A DNA stretch of 64,000 nt from NCBI GenBank assembly GCA_964612525.1, contig CAZTCQ010000001.1, positions 1 through 64,000 of the forward strand, written 5' to 3'. A model generated the notes under the pieces. The model did no database searches. It was not told where the DNA came from and was given only the letters and a program-made list of their open reading frames with translations. Both the position numbers and the translations under genes were made by a program. This DNA is from JAGNRR01 sp964612525. Its GTDB lineage: Bacteria; Bacteroidota; Bacteroidia; Chitinophagales; Chitinophagaceae. Below, one piece after another: positions 1 through 8,405 of this stretch (position 1 is its first letter; every line of letters begins with the position of its first letter).

Positions 1-83
1 AGTGCTGCGCCGCTGGTAAAACCTATAAAGGTCTGGAAGTAATAGCCGTTCAGAACAAAAATGGTTTTTTGTACGTCGTTTAA
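1..83 (+). CDS. C-terminal end of an unidentified protein (cut by window edge)
   Basis: An open frame enters from the left edge (codons begin at base 3) and ends at a TAA at 81-83. Only about 26 residues are visible, ending GKTYKGLEVIAVQNK followed by a hydrophobic tail. Too little remains to assign a family. It lies 16 bp before the next plus-strand gene, so the two may be co-transcribed. Confidence 0.5.
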   Translation, partial: CCAAGKTYKGLEVIAVQNKNGFLYVV

Positions 84-99
84 TTCCTAAAAAAATAGA

Positions 100-402
100 A
101 TGAGACGCGGGCCTAAATATTCAAGGTTTATGCAGCGGGTAAATAGTGGCGAATTATTGGATGTGTATCTAAGTGTTTTTCCTGATCAAGTCGTTAAGTT
201 GCCCAATAGAAATGGTATTTCAGAAAAGCAATATTTTCGTTGGCTTTCGGTGCCTAAATCTAATTCTTTTTTAAAAAGTACCGATAGAAAATTAGTAAAG
301 GCCGCATTAAAAGATTGCGTTGCTTGTTGGCCTAAACTAAAAAGAACTTTCGCTAACCTTGAAAAAATTTTGGATCAATACTTTTCGGGCAAATTGGAAT
401 AG
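100..402 (+). CDS. Small basic protein of unknown function (100 aa)
   Basis: An ATG-started 100-residue frame follows the cut gene by 16 bp. The product is rich in Lys and Arg, has no signal peptide or membrane segment, and contains a central Trp-rich stretch (YFRWLSVPK) and a predicted helical C-terminus. I do not recognise a family. It ends 1 bp before the stop of the large convergent T9SS cargo gene, which leaves no room for a terminator between them. It is probably a real lineage-restricted gene given its position and full use of the space, but no motif confirms this. Confidence 0.5.
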   Translation: MRRGPKYSRFMQRVNSGELLDVYLSVFPDQVVKLPNRNGISEKQYFRWLSVPKSNSFLKSTDRKLVKAALKDCVACWPKLKRTFANLEKILDQYFSGKLE

Positions 403-403
403 A

Positions 404-3400
404 CTAACGTTCTAAAATTATTTTACTATACAACGTACTGTTGTTAATCATTACAGTATAAACTCCTTTACTCAGCGCTCCAAGGTCAACTTCTGCCTTG
501 TTATTAATTAGGTTGCCAGTTCGCACTACTTGCCCCAAAATATTATGAATAGCAAAGGATTCAAATTGTTTATTAGAATTAACCACTTCCAAGGTTACTG
601 ATGCCTTGGTTGGATTAGGATAAACTAGGAAAGAAGAATTTGTTTCTTCATTAATAGCAATCCCTAAACTCTGAACTGAAAAACAATTGGAAGTATCAAT
701 ACAACCATTTTTATTTATAACCACTGCGTAGTCTCCATTCCAAGTAAATATATAGTAGGAATTCGTCGCTCCCGGGATAAGAGTCAGAGCAGAAGTCTCG
801 CAATAATACCATTGATAAGAGCTCGCGTTAGATGTGGCAAATAAGGTATCATGTATTTGCGTAAGGTTTGTATTAATTGGATTTACGTAAAGGTTTAAAT
901 TTACCGTGGAGTCGCAACCATTGACGTCCGTAAGATTTGCAACATAATTACCAGCTTGGGTGTATGTAGAGCCATTAAAAGTGTAGGTATTTCCTTGGCA
1001 AATTGTATCAAAGACATTTACACTATGTGTTGGATTTACGATAAGATATGTTGTAATACTACTATCACAACCATTCACGGAGTTAAGAATACTCAAATGT
1101 GAAATATTCGTAGTGACACCATAAATTGTAGTATTATCATAAAACGTAACAGTATCACCTTGGCAAGACAAGAGGGTATCATTAAATGCGTAAATTGGAA
1201 GCACAAATAAACTTGTATTAATAATACTATCGCAACCCTGCGAAGTAGGTATGGTGCTGGTATGTATAAGATTAGTTGTCACACCTTGAATGGTCAAACT
1301 GTCCGGAAAAGTAATAGTGTCTCCAAAACAGGCAGTTAAAGTGTCATTTATCGTAATGTTCGTATTTACAGTTAGAATAGTCGTAATTATACTATCACAA
1401 CCATAAGAAGATTGTAAAGTATCAACATAGGTGCCAGACGTGTTTACAATTGTATTACTAGGTAGGGCATAAGATTGTCCTTGGCAAATTGAAACTACAT
1501 CTGTGATGCCATAAACGGGTTGTTGTATAAACCAAAAATAGATTGTACTGTCTTGGTTGTTTTGGTTAAGTACAGTATCCGAATATAATCCCGGAGTATT
1601 TATGATAGTATTATTGGATAAAATGATAGAGTCTCCCCAGCAACTTTGAATCGTATCTAATATAGCATTACAGTTAAACGTAAAGCTTGTGTCGTTTTGT
1701 ACCTGGCCACAGTCCGTTGTTGTAGATACTATTGTTTGAATTGTATTTCCCCAGATAAGACCTGATAAACCAAAACTATTGATACCGGCGGAAAGAGTAT
1801 CAGTATATAAAATAGTACTGGAATTTGAATCAATAATTGTGGCAATATGAGTTGCACTAGTATCCGCATTACTAAAGCTTACCAGCATAGAGTCTAAACA
1901 ATAAGTGGCAACAGTAAGTTGCAAATTTCCTTGTGGTGAAATAAAAGGGCAAGAACTTAACGGATCAATTGTTGCTACGAATTTCTCTCCACAGACATAA
2001 AGTAAATTATTGACGGGGTTATGCTTAATATCTAAGACTCTATGATTGGAGTTACTGGGTATTAATAAAGTATCTACGATTGAAAATGAATTGCCGTCAA
2101 AATAAAATTTAAAAACATTACCACTATCACCCCCAACATAAATCTCATTGCAGTCATTGGCAAAGATGCCACCTTGATATCGTGGCAATAAATTTGTGAT
2201 TGAATCATTCGATCCTACTGTGTTTCCTGTTAATTTATCGTAGGCACTTAGATTAAAACCATCATAATAGAATAAATAATTTTTATTAACCGACAAACAA
2301 TTATGTCCGTTGGAAAAATGAGAAAAAATATAAGGTTTATTATCGGCCTCTTTTAGAGTTGAGAAGCCCGATGGTGTACTCCAATATATAGAATCGTATG
2401 TGTTAGAAACTTTAAATATTCTATTGTTATTAGTACTGGATTGAAGAGCAGTTGCCCAAATCATATAAAGCTCATTATTATCATCTAAGTCGCCACAAAC
2501 AACGTCCACACAACATCCGCCTGACATTCCGGTAAGATTGGAATGGCTTACTGGTGCGTAGAGTGAAGAGTTGGTATCTGCGATTCCTAAATTTAAACTG
2601 GAACTCGTACCGCCTCCTAGAAGGATCAATTTACCAGTTTGGCAATTGTATTTCATATCCCAAATTTCTTCAAACATGTACCAATTGTTAGTTCTATACT
2701 GATCAAAGTTACCAGCTTGATTTAATCTAATTGCCATTGCTCCTGATGCAGAAAAATTAGATGAGTTTTTATTTAGACCTTGGCCAATATAGATGTTTTC
2801 ATTTGATCTGTTTATGGTAAAATTTCCAACTGTGCCTAAAAGTGAGGCTGTAAGTGAGGCAGTAGGAGAGGAATTCCAGAGCGCGGATAGATTGCCATTA
2901 AAGGTCCATAATAATGAACCATTTTGGTCATACTTAGCAACTTTTGGTATTGTTCCCAAGAATCCATTTATATGGCCACCGCCTCCTCCAATTACATATA
3001 AGTTTCCAGCATGGTCATAGTCTACATCGTAGGCATAGTCGGTTCCAAAGTATCCAGTCAAGGAGTTGGTACTACTAATCCAAGGGTCGATTACCAATGT
3101 TTTTGTCTTATCGAGTTTATCTGAAGATTTGAAGCTTATGATATTTCCTTTACTTAATTTGTAGGAAATCGAGACTTCTTCTCCAGTTTCTAAATAAAAT
3201 GCCTTCAAGCCCGTTTCATTAAGACCACCTATTGATGTATTTATTGTTATTTCTTTTCTTTTAACTGTTATTTCCATTGGTGCATCAGAAACATATTGAA
3301 ACGCAACATTCTTTATGTCCGAGCCTGGTTTTAGATAAATAGAATAGGCTAATCCTTTTGTATCGGAATAATCGTAATGAATATCAATATTGGGATAAGC

Positions 3401-3835
3401 ATTTTTGTAAACAACCTCTTTAAAACCATAAGAGTTAAATTTTGGCTTACCGTAAGAAAAGTAATGCATTGATTTACTATTCCCTAGGGCTTTGTTGACA
3501 GACAAAACGTTCAGCCAATTTAAATTAATTTTATTCGTTTTTTGAATGAGTGGCTTTACTTTATTCTTCGACTCTTTGTCTGATATTAATGGTTCTTGAA
3601 GAATGAAACTTACGTTACTAGGAGTAATAAAAAGAAGATCATTTTTATGCTGTAGGTGGAAATCTATTTGTGGAAATCCTGGCTGCGCTTTAAACTGTCC
3701 TTTATTTTCTACGAAATAATCTGAATGAAAAATATTGTTACTCTGGAACCTTACTGCCTGACAGTGAGTGTTTAACCCAATACATACGAGCGCAACAATC
3801 ATACATATAGTAATGGAAGTTTTGATTGAGCTCAT
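404..3835 (-). CDS. Giant exported protein with Cys-containing Ig-like repeats and T9SS type A sorting domain
   Basis: A secreted or surface-anchored protein of 1143 residues. I chose the ATG at 3835 because it gives a classical signal peptide (MSSIKTSITICMIVALVCIG, then a cut after CQA). An in-frame ATG at 3940 would bury that signal behind 35 polar residues. Residues about 40-260 begin FVENKGQF and contain KNAYPNIDIHYDYS, matching the ENKGQ-type N-terminal module (DUF7948-like) of Bacteroidota surface proteins. A beta-propeller-like region follows (about 265-640), then five Cys-bearing repeats ending GCDS..T..L.VNP. The last ~75 residues (VYPNPTKASVTLEV ... GVYTVMINN ... KIILER) are a T9SS type A sorting domain, which directs export through the outer membrane and removal by a PorU-type sortase. 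The specific ligand or role cannot be told. Confidence 0.85.
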   Translation of the reverse strand: MSSIKTSITICMIVALVCIGLNTHCQAVRFQSNNIFHSDYFVENKGQFKAQPGFPQIDFHLQHKNDLLFITPSNVSFILQEPLISDKESKNKVKPLIQKTNKINLNWLNVLSVNKALGNSKSMHYFSYGKPKFNSYGFKEVVYKNAYPNIDIHYDYSDTKGLAYSIYLKPGSDIKNVAFQYVSDAPMEITVKRKEITINTSIGGLNETGLKAFYLETGEEVSISYKLSKGNIISFKSSDKLDKTKTLVIDPWISSTNSLTGYFGTDYAYDVDYDHAGNLYVIGGGGGHINGFLGTIPKVAKYDQNGSLLWTFNGNLSALWNSSPTASLTASLLGTVGNFTINRSNENIYIGQGLNKNSSNFSASGAMAIRLNQAGNFDQYRTNNWYMFEEIWDMKYNCQTGKLILLGGGTSSSLNLGIADTNSSLYAPVSHSNLTGMSGGCCVDVVCGDLDDNNELYMIWATALQSSTNNNRIFKVSNTYDSIYWSTPSGFSTLKEADNKPYIFSHFSNGHNCLSVNKNYLFYYDGFNLSAYDKLTGNTVGSNDSITNLLPRYQGGIFANDCNEIYVGGDSGNVFKFYFDGNSFSIVDTLLIPSNSNHRVLDIKHNPVNNLLYVCGEKFVATIDPLSSCPFISPQGNLQLTVATYCLDSMLVSFSNADTSATHIATIIDSNSSTILYTDTLSAGINSFGLSGLIWGNTIQTIVSTTTDCGQVQNDTSFTFNCNAILDTIQSCWGDSIILSNNTIINTPGLYSDTVLNQNNQDSTIYFWFIQQPVYGITDVVSICQGQSYALPSNTIVNTSGTYVDTLQSSYGCDSIITTILTVNTNITINDTLTACFGDTITFPDSLTIQGVTTNLIHTSTIPTSQGCDSIINTSLFVLPIYAFNDTLLSCQGDTVTFYDNTTIYGVTTNISHLSILNSVNGCDSSITTYLIVNPTHSVNVFDTICQGNTYTFNGSTYTQAGNYVANLTDVNGCDSTVNLNLYVNPINTNLTQIHDTLFATSNASSYQWYYCETSALTLIPGATNSYYIFTWNGDYAVVINKNGCIDTSNCFSVQSLGIAINEETNSSFLVYPNPTKASVTLEVVNSNKQFESFAIHNILGQVVRTGNLINNKAEVDLGALSKGVYTVMINNSTLYSKIILER
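878..1642 (-). repeat. Five tandem ~45-residue Cys-containing repeats inside the T9SS cargo protein
   Basis: The encoded segment contains five copies of a unit that opens C-x-G-[DNQ] (CWGDS, CQGQS, CFGDT, CQGDT, CQGNT). Four of them close with GCDS and a beta strand such as TTYLIVNP. The first copy has a degenerate end without GCDS. Copies diverge in the middle, so this is an old duplication rather than a recent expansion. Such arrays form stalk or Ig-like modules in Bacteroidota surface proteins. Confidence 0.7.
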
Positions 3836-3955
3836 TATCGTAAAATTACAAATTCTTAAAGACTTCTCAATTATTTTATTGGCCTTAGATCGGGTCAAAT
3901 TCGTCTGATAATTATTCGAAATAGTGTACCAGATTAGCATTATATTCTTTTGTAT

Positions 3956-4064
3956 TCACCTTTTGTTCGCGCAGAGTGTCCGAAGCTGTCAGGTCTCCGC
4001 AGATGTATCTCGTGATGGCTAGGACTCTGCGATATCGTGATAGGAGGCTATCTTCGCAAGGTGA
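3956..4064. other. Hairpin-rich intergenic element (candidate ncRNA or REP-like relic)
   Basis: The 344-bp divergent gap 3836-4179 carries a locally GC-rich block with nested complementarity. Arms 3956-3962 and 4058-4064 pair (TCACCTT/AAGGTGA). Arms 3970-3977 and 4024-4031 pair (CGCAGAGT/ACTCTGCG). Inside these, 3984-3991 pairs with 4013-4020 (AGCTGTCA/TGATGGCT, two G-U). A separate small hairpin GATAG-GAGG-CTATC sits at 4039-4052. The segment TCGTGAT..GGCTA occurs twice (about 4010-4021 and 4034-4050). I see no open frame worth calling in it. It could be a structured RNA, a REP-like palindrome or a decayed mobile repeat. Confidence 0.4.
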
Positions 4065-4179
4065 GCGCAGCAGGGGACGACTGACTCATTCCACTCAAAC
4101 TAAGAATTATTCTCTGTGAAGCCATTGTTTTCAACTTATTCGTTATTTTTACGAGAAGAAAATTAAAGAGAATCCCTCG

Positions 4180-4734
4180 ATGAAAAATATAACATTCAAA
4201 CTGCTCGGTGCCTTTCTTATAATGGGTTTGATTTTTACAAGTTGTGAAAAAGCCGAAACGCCGGATAATACTGTAAATCCTTTTACGTATCCACCAGGAA
4301 CCACCCCAGGATTCCCGAATGGTTATACATTTAGTTATAAGAAGAATGGAAATCCTGTGACGGTAAAAGGCTTGGTAGCTCAACGTGCTTATGACTCCAT
4401 AGACATAGATGAAGGCTTTATTCAAATCGCAGGAAGTGGTAACGAACAAGCTCTTTATTTAGTTTTTGATCATTTAAAACTTGCAGGTGTTCATCCTTTT
4501 GATATAAATGGGTCAGATGTTTGTTATCTTCAATACTTGGAATTTGTGGATCCACTCTCTCCTGAGGTTTACAATGCGAACGGTCAGTTAGGTACCAGCG
4601 AAATGGTCATTACCACACACGATAGAAATGTAAAACTCTTGGAAGGAACTTTTGAGGCTAAATGTGAAGCCTTTGGAGGAGGTGAAGTTGTGAGCATTAC
4701 CGAAGGAAAGTTCAAAGTGTATTACGGCAATTAG
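4180..4734 (+). CDS. Hypothetical lipoprotein (184 aa)
   Basis: The N-terminus MKNITFKLLGAFLIMGLIF with the lipobox FTSC makes Cys22 the predicted lipidated residue, so the mature protein is membrane-anchored in the envelope. The rest is a soluble, beta-rich domain with a Pro/Gly-rich linker at about residues 30-50. No family is recognised, although the layout resembles small DUF-type lipoproteins common in Bacteroidota. It is divergent from the T9SS cargo gene across the hairpin-bearing intergenic region and convergent with the downstream phosphodiesterase gene (25 bp between stops). Confidence 0.65.
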   Translation: MKNITFKLLGAFLIMGLIFTSCEKAETPDNTVNPFTYPPGTTPGFPNGYTFSYKKNGNPVTVKGLVAQRAYDSIDIDEGFIQIAGSGNEQALYLVFDHLKLAGVHPFDINGSDVCYLQYLEFVDPLSPEVYNANGQLGTSEMVITTHDRNVKLLEGTFEAKCEAFGGGEVVSITEGKFKVYYGN

Positions 4735-4759
4735 TATTACAATTGAGTAGGAGTTTATC

Positions 4760-5245
4760 TTAACTAAGCTCGATCACTTCCAGCTTATCTATTTTGTTTT
4801 CAAGTACTTCAAAGCGCATGATGGTTTTGGTTTTGTGCCAACCATATTTTCCGCAGGCACCGGGATTGAGGTGTAACAAATTTCTTTTTTCGTCCGGGAC
4901 TACTTTTAGGATGTGCGAGTGTCCGCAGATAAAAATATCGGGCGAGTAGTAATCCAGTAGTTTTTTACTTCTTGCATTATAGCGCGGAGGATATCCACCG
5001 ATATGCATCATCAGGAATTTGACTTGATTAATTTTAAAAAATTGATACTCGGGGTAAAGCTTTTGCATTTCTCCACTATCAATATTTCCGTATACCGCTC
5101 GGGTCGCTTTGAAAGCTTCTAGTTTGTCAATCACTTCAATAGTACCGATGTCGCCCGCATGCCAAATTTGATTTACCTCTTTAAAGTGATCAAAAATATT
5201 GGGGTGCAAATAGTTGTGCGTATCTGATAAGAGTCCAATTTTCAT
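4760..5245 (-). CDS. YfcE/MJ0936-type metallophosphodiesterase
   Basis: A 161-residue calcineurin-like phosphoesterase. All metal-binding blocks are visible in order: LSDTHNYLH (D-x-H) near the N-terminus, HAGDIG, YGNID, MHIGGYPPRY and GHSHILK, followed by the family-typical LNPGACG. Members hydrolyse phosphodiesters with Mn or similar metals; the physiological substrate of this one is unknown. The length is normal for the family. It is the last gene of a minus-strand group after tyrS and a small exported protein, with 61 bp separating it from the latter. Confidence 0.9.
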   Translation of the reverse strand: MKIGLLSDTHNYLHPNIFDHFKEVNQIWHAGDIGTIEVIDKLEAFKATRAVYGNIDSGEMQKLYPEYQFFKINQVKFLMMHIGGYPPRYNARSKKLLDYYSPDIFICGHSHILKVVPDEKRNLLHLNPGACGKYGWHKTKTIMRFEVLENKIDKLEVIELS

Positions 5246-5306
5246 ACTACTCGTTGCTTCGTATTATAATGAAATTATGACTGAACTTTTTATGAGAAAA
5301 AGGATT

Positions 5307-5789
5307 CTATTTAAAATTTATTGTATGCTTCAGCACATTCCAACCAGCCGCACCTAACCTCAGTGCTCTTCTTTCTTCGTCAATATGACGGGTATATTTT
5401 TTTATGTCTTGGGTGGCGTGTTTATTGACTACTTTCTCAAAGGTTTTGTAGTCAGCATCGCTGAGCATCATTTTCATAAAACGGTCGCGACGATCTTTGA
5501 ATAGTTTTTGCTCTCGCAGAAGAACCGTTTCCATTTTATAATTGTACACCTTCATAATTTGTACATACTGATTATAAATTGAATGATTATTGGCTCGTAG
5601 TTTTTCAGCAATTTTTTTATCTAATTTTAAGATAGAAACCCAATAATCTGTTTCGGCCTTGGCTAAACTTTTAAGGTTTTGACTGATGGAAGATTTACTG
5701 TTCAAATCAATGGTATAATTAATTCCTTGCGCACTAAGAAATGATGAACTGAGTAGATAAAACCCAAAGAGTAGAAAAATGTTTTTCAT
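5307..5789 (-). CDS. Small exported protein of unknown function (160 aa)
   Basis: The N-terminus MKNIFLLFGFYLLSSSFLSA followed by Q is a clear Sec signal peptide, so the mature ~139-residue protein is periplasmic. It is helical and strongly charged (many Lys, Arg, Asp and Glu), with no Cys and no recognised motif. It starts 3 bp after the tyrS stop, so it is probably translated from the tyrS transcript. I do not recognise the family and assign no function. Confidence 0.6.
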   Translation of the reverse strand: MKNIFLLFGFYLLSSSFLSAQGINYTIDLNSKSSISQNLKSLAKAETDYWVSILKLDKKIAEKLRANNHSIYNQYVQIMKVYNYKMETVLLREQKLFKDRRDRFMKMMLSDADYKTFEKVVNKHATQDIKKYTRHIDEERRALRLGAAGWNVLKHTINFK

Positions 5790-5792
5790 AAA

Positions 5793-7070
5793 TTAGTTTG
5801 TTTGAATGAGGTAGTAATGTTTTTTTCCTTTCTGCACTAAGATATATTTATCTGCCAACAATGAGTTTATGTCCATGTTAAAGCCCGTATCATTAACTTT
5901 TACTTTGTTTATACTGACAGCCCCTCCTTGCGTCATTTTTTTAGCTTCATTTTTTGAAGGATAAATTTCAGTATCTGCTAAGAAGTTTACAATGTCTATC
6001 CCGGATTCTAATAAGCCTCGATCCAACGAAATGGTTGGTACGCCATCCATAATGGTGAGCAACTCTTTTTCGTTGAGGGCCACTAAATCATCAGCGGTAT
6101 TTTTTCCAAACAAAATTTGACTGGCTTTGATGGCAAAATCTACATCCGCTTGGCTATGAACTAATGCGGTTACTTCGCCCGCTAGTTTTTTTTGTAACTC
6201 TCTTTGGTGAGGAGCTGTTTTATGAGTTACAATTAAAGACTCAATTTCTTCTTTGGGTAAAAAGGTAAAAATTTTAATATATTTTTCTGCATCCTCGTCG
6301 CTTGTATTTAGCCAAAACTGGTAGAATTTATAAGGAGATGTTTTTTCAGGATCAAGCCAAATATTTCCTTCTTCGGTCTTACCAAATTTGCCACCGTCTG
6401 CTTTTTTTATAAGTGGAGCAGTAAAGGCGAAGGCATTGCCTTGCAGTTTTTTACGAATGAGTTCGGTGCCCGTTACGATGTTACCCCATTGGTCGCTGCC
6501 ACCCATTTGTAATTTTATTCCTTCTTCTTTAAACAAATGATAAAAATCATAGCCCTGAATCAATTGATACGTAAATTCAGTAAAGCTCATGCCCGTTTCC
6601 AGCCGTTTTTTTACCGAATCCTTTGCCATCATATAGTTAACCGTGATGTGTTTGCCAATATCGCGGGCAAAGTCTAAAAAACTAAAGGATTGAAACCAAT
6701 CATAGTTGTTCACCATTACGGCTCCATTTTTTAGCTCTTTATCAAAATCCAAAAACTTTTCTAACTGCTTTTGAATTCCGTCCTGATTTTTCTTGATTTG
6801 TTCAATAGACAGTAGATTTCTCTCTTCGCTTTTGCCCGAAGGGTCACCAATCATTCCTGTTGCTCCCCCTATAAGAACAAAGGGTTTGTGGCCCGCTTTT
6901 TGCAAATGTATTAGCAGGATAATCGGTACTAAACTACCAATATGCAATGAATCACCCGTAGGGTCAAAGCCAATATAGGCTTTGGTTAGTTCTTTTTCTA
7001 ACTGTTCCTCGGTTCCAGGAATGCTGTCTTGTACTAATCCTCGATAGCTAAGCTCTTGTATAAATGTCAT
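5793..7070 (-). CDS. tyrS: Tyrosine--tRNA ligase
   Basis: Charges tRNA-Tyr with tyrosine in the cytoplasm. The 425-residue protein shows the class I Rossmann signature YIGFDPTGDSLHIGS (HIGH motif as HIGS), the tyrosine pocket segment YDFYHLF with MGGSDQWGN, and a KMSKS-equivalent KFGKTEEGNIW. A C-terminal S4-like RNA-binding domain contains NEAKKMTQGGAVSINKVKV. The length is typical of bacterial TyrRS. It heads a minus-strand group with the small exported protein. A TACTTTTG box on the minus strand at 7135-7142 is a plausible -7 element 65 bp upstream. Confidence 0.97.
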   Translation of the reverse strand: MTFIQELSYRGLVQDSIPGTEEQLEKELTKAYIGFDPTGDSLHIGSLVPIILLIHLQKAGHKPFVLIGGATGMIGDPSGKSEERNLLSIEQIKKNQDGIQKQLEKFLDFDKELKNGAVMVNNYDWFQSFSFLDFARDIGKHITVNYMMAKDSVKKRLETGMSFTEFTYQLIQGYDFYHLFKEEGIKLQMGGSDQWGNIVTGTELIRKKLQGNAFAFTAPLIKKADGGKFGKTEEGNIWLDPEKTSPYKFYQFWLNTSDEDAEKYIKIFTFLPKEEIESLIVTHKTAPHQRELQKKLAGEVTALVHSQADVDFAIKASQILFGKNTADDLVALNEKELLTIMDGVPTISLDRGLLESGIDIVNFLADTEIYPSKNEAKKMTQGGAVSINKVKVNDTGFNMDINSLLADKYILVQKGKKHYYLIQTN

Positions 7071-7134
7071 TTTGCCTATTGTTTGTTTAATGTCAGATTG
7101 ATGTTAATTGGTCTCAATCTCATGCTAGGAGGGT

Positions 7135-7142
7135 CAAAAGTA
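7135..7142 (-). promoter_or_regulatory. Putative -7 promoter box for tyrS
   Basis: The minus strand reads TACTTTTG, an exact match to the Bacteroidota -7 consensus TAnnTTTG, 65 bp upstream of the tyrS start. No TTG (-33) is seen at the expected 17-23 bp spacing, so this is only a half-match. It sits next to an oppositely oriented box for the PorV-family gene. Confidence 0.4.
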
Positions 7143-7155
7143 GACTGATTTAGAT

Positions 7156-7163
7156 TAATTTTG
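7156..7163 (+). promoter_or_regulatory. Putative -7 promoter box for the PorV/PorU-type operon
   Basis: TAATTTTG matches TAnnTTTG exactly and ends 21 bp before the preferred ATG at 7185. It overlaps a possible TTG start codon at 7161, which argues against that codon being the real start. No well-placed TTG -33 element was found. Confidence 0.4.
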
Positions 7164-7184
7164 GAAAGAGGTACAATAAATAAT

Positions 7185-8387
7185 ATGAAAGGTCGTTTAA
7201 TTAGTTTTAACAAAATGCTTATGCAAATAAAGGTTTCAATTCTCAGCGTACTTCTCCTGCTTATGTTTGTAATGGAAAGTAAAGCGCAGCAGCGTAAATA
7301 CGTTAATGAATATATGAATATCGGGGTAGGTGCTCGTGGGTTGGGAATGAGCGGAGCGCAAGTAGCTTCGGTGACTGATGTGACGGCTGCATTTTGGAAT
7401 CCGGCTGGTATCGCTTATCAAAACACGGATATGCAATTAGGAATTATGCATTCCGAGTATTTTAGCAGCATTGCGAAGTATGATTATGTTGGAGTAACGT
7501 TTCCGCTGAAAGATAGAAAGGGAGTGATAGGGTTTTCTGCGATACGATTTGCAGTAGATGACATTCCTTACACGATAAATTTAGTTCAGCCTGATGGTAC
7601 GGTTGACTATAGCAAAGTGCGTAGCATCTCCTCTGCGGATTACGGTGGGCTGATTTCTTATGCACGTCCTGTTTTAGTAAAAAAATGGCAAGACCGAGAA
7701 GATATTAATTTGATGTGGGGTACTAATTTTAAAATTATTCATAGAAATGTGGGTACCATGGCTAGCGCTTGGGGTGTTGGGTTAGACTTTGGTTTGCAAG
7801 GTCGTTTTGGGCGTTGGAAATTAGGAGCTGTTGTCCGAGATATTAGTACGACTTACACTGTTTGGTCTTTTAATTTAACAGAGCAAGAGAAACAAGTATT
7901 TACTCAAACCGAAAATGAAATTATTTCTCGTAGTAGTGAGGTCAACACGCCGCGCTTAATTTTAGGTGGAGGTCGAGTATTCCCGGTAAATAAGAAATTG
8001 AGTATTTTGGGTGAAGTAAATTTAGATGTGACGACGGACGGGAACCGTTATGCGAATTTAATCAATGTAAAGCCCTTTAGTGTTGATCCACGATTAGGTG
8101 CTGAAGTAAATTATAATAATAAAGTTTTTCTAAGAACGGGGATTGGGCAGTTCCAAAGAGTGTCAACCGATGCTGATACGACCGGTGAAGACATGAGGAC
8201 TCTTTTTCAGCCGACGGTTGGTCTTGGTGTTCAGATAAAGAATTTTGCTATTGACTATTCATTTTCCAGTTTGAATATAGAATCTAGTCCTTTGTACAGT
8301 CACTTCATTTCTTTGCGGTTAGACATTAGAAATAAATCTCGTGCAAAAAAAAATAAAGAAAATCAAAGCTCAACGGCTAACCAATAA
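7185..8387 (+). CDS. PorV/PorQ-family outer-membrane protein of the type IX secretion system
   Basis: A 400-residue outer-membrane beta-barrel of the FadL-like PorV/PorQ family. The diagnostic N-terminal block follows the signal peptide: YMNIGVGARGLGMSGAQVA, then TAAFWNPAGIAY. The frame is open back to a TTG at 7161, but the ATG at 7185 lies just downstream of a -7 box. Met codons at 7215 and 7221 also give a workable signal peptide (MQIKVSILSVLLLLMFVMES, cut near KAQ). PorV shuttles T9SS cargo to the PorU sortase. The 18-bp spacing to a PorU-type peptidase gene supports that partnership. The charged C-terminal tail (residues ~380-400) is longer than the last barrel strand needs. Whether it is PorV proper or a paralogue cannot be decided here. 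Confidence 0.85.
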   Translation: MKGRLISFNKMLMQIKVSILSVLLLLMFVMESKAQQRKYVNEYMNIGVGARGLGMSGAQVASVTDVTAAFWNPAGIAYQNTDMQLGIMHSEYFSSIAKYDYVGVTFPLKDRKGVIGFSAIRFAVDDIPYTINLVQPDGTVDYSKVRSISSADYGGLISYARPVLVKKWQDREDINLMWGTNFKIIHRNVGTMASAWGVGLDFGLQGRFGRWKLGAVVRDISTTYTVWSFNLTEQEKQVFTQTENEIISRSSEVNTPRLILGGGRVFPVNKKLSILGEVNLDVTTDGNRYANLINVKPFSVDPRLGAEVNYNNKVFLRTGIGQFQRVSTDADTTGEDMRTLFQPTVGLGVQIKNFAIDYSFSSLNIESSPLYSHFISLRLDIRNKSRAKKNKENQSSTANQ

Positions 8388-8405
8388 TTAAATTCATTTA
8401 AAACG

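Noticed and set aside
3836..3940. N-terminal extension of the giant T9SS cargo to an ATG at 3940
   Set aside because: It would place 35 polar residues before a clear signal peptide; the ATG at 3835 is the natural start.
4048..4449. Minus-strand open frame of 133 codons
   Set aside because: It lies antisense to the lipoprotein gene and the hairpin element, has no family motif, and its residue composition looks like a shadow of the plus-strand gene.
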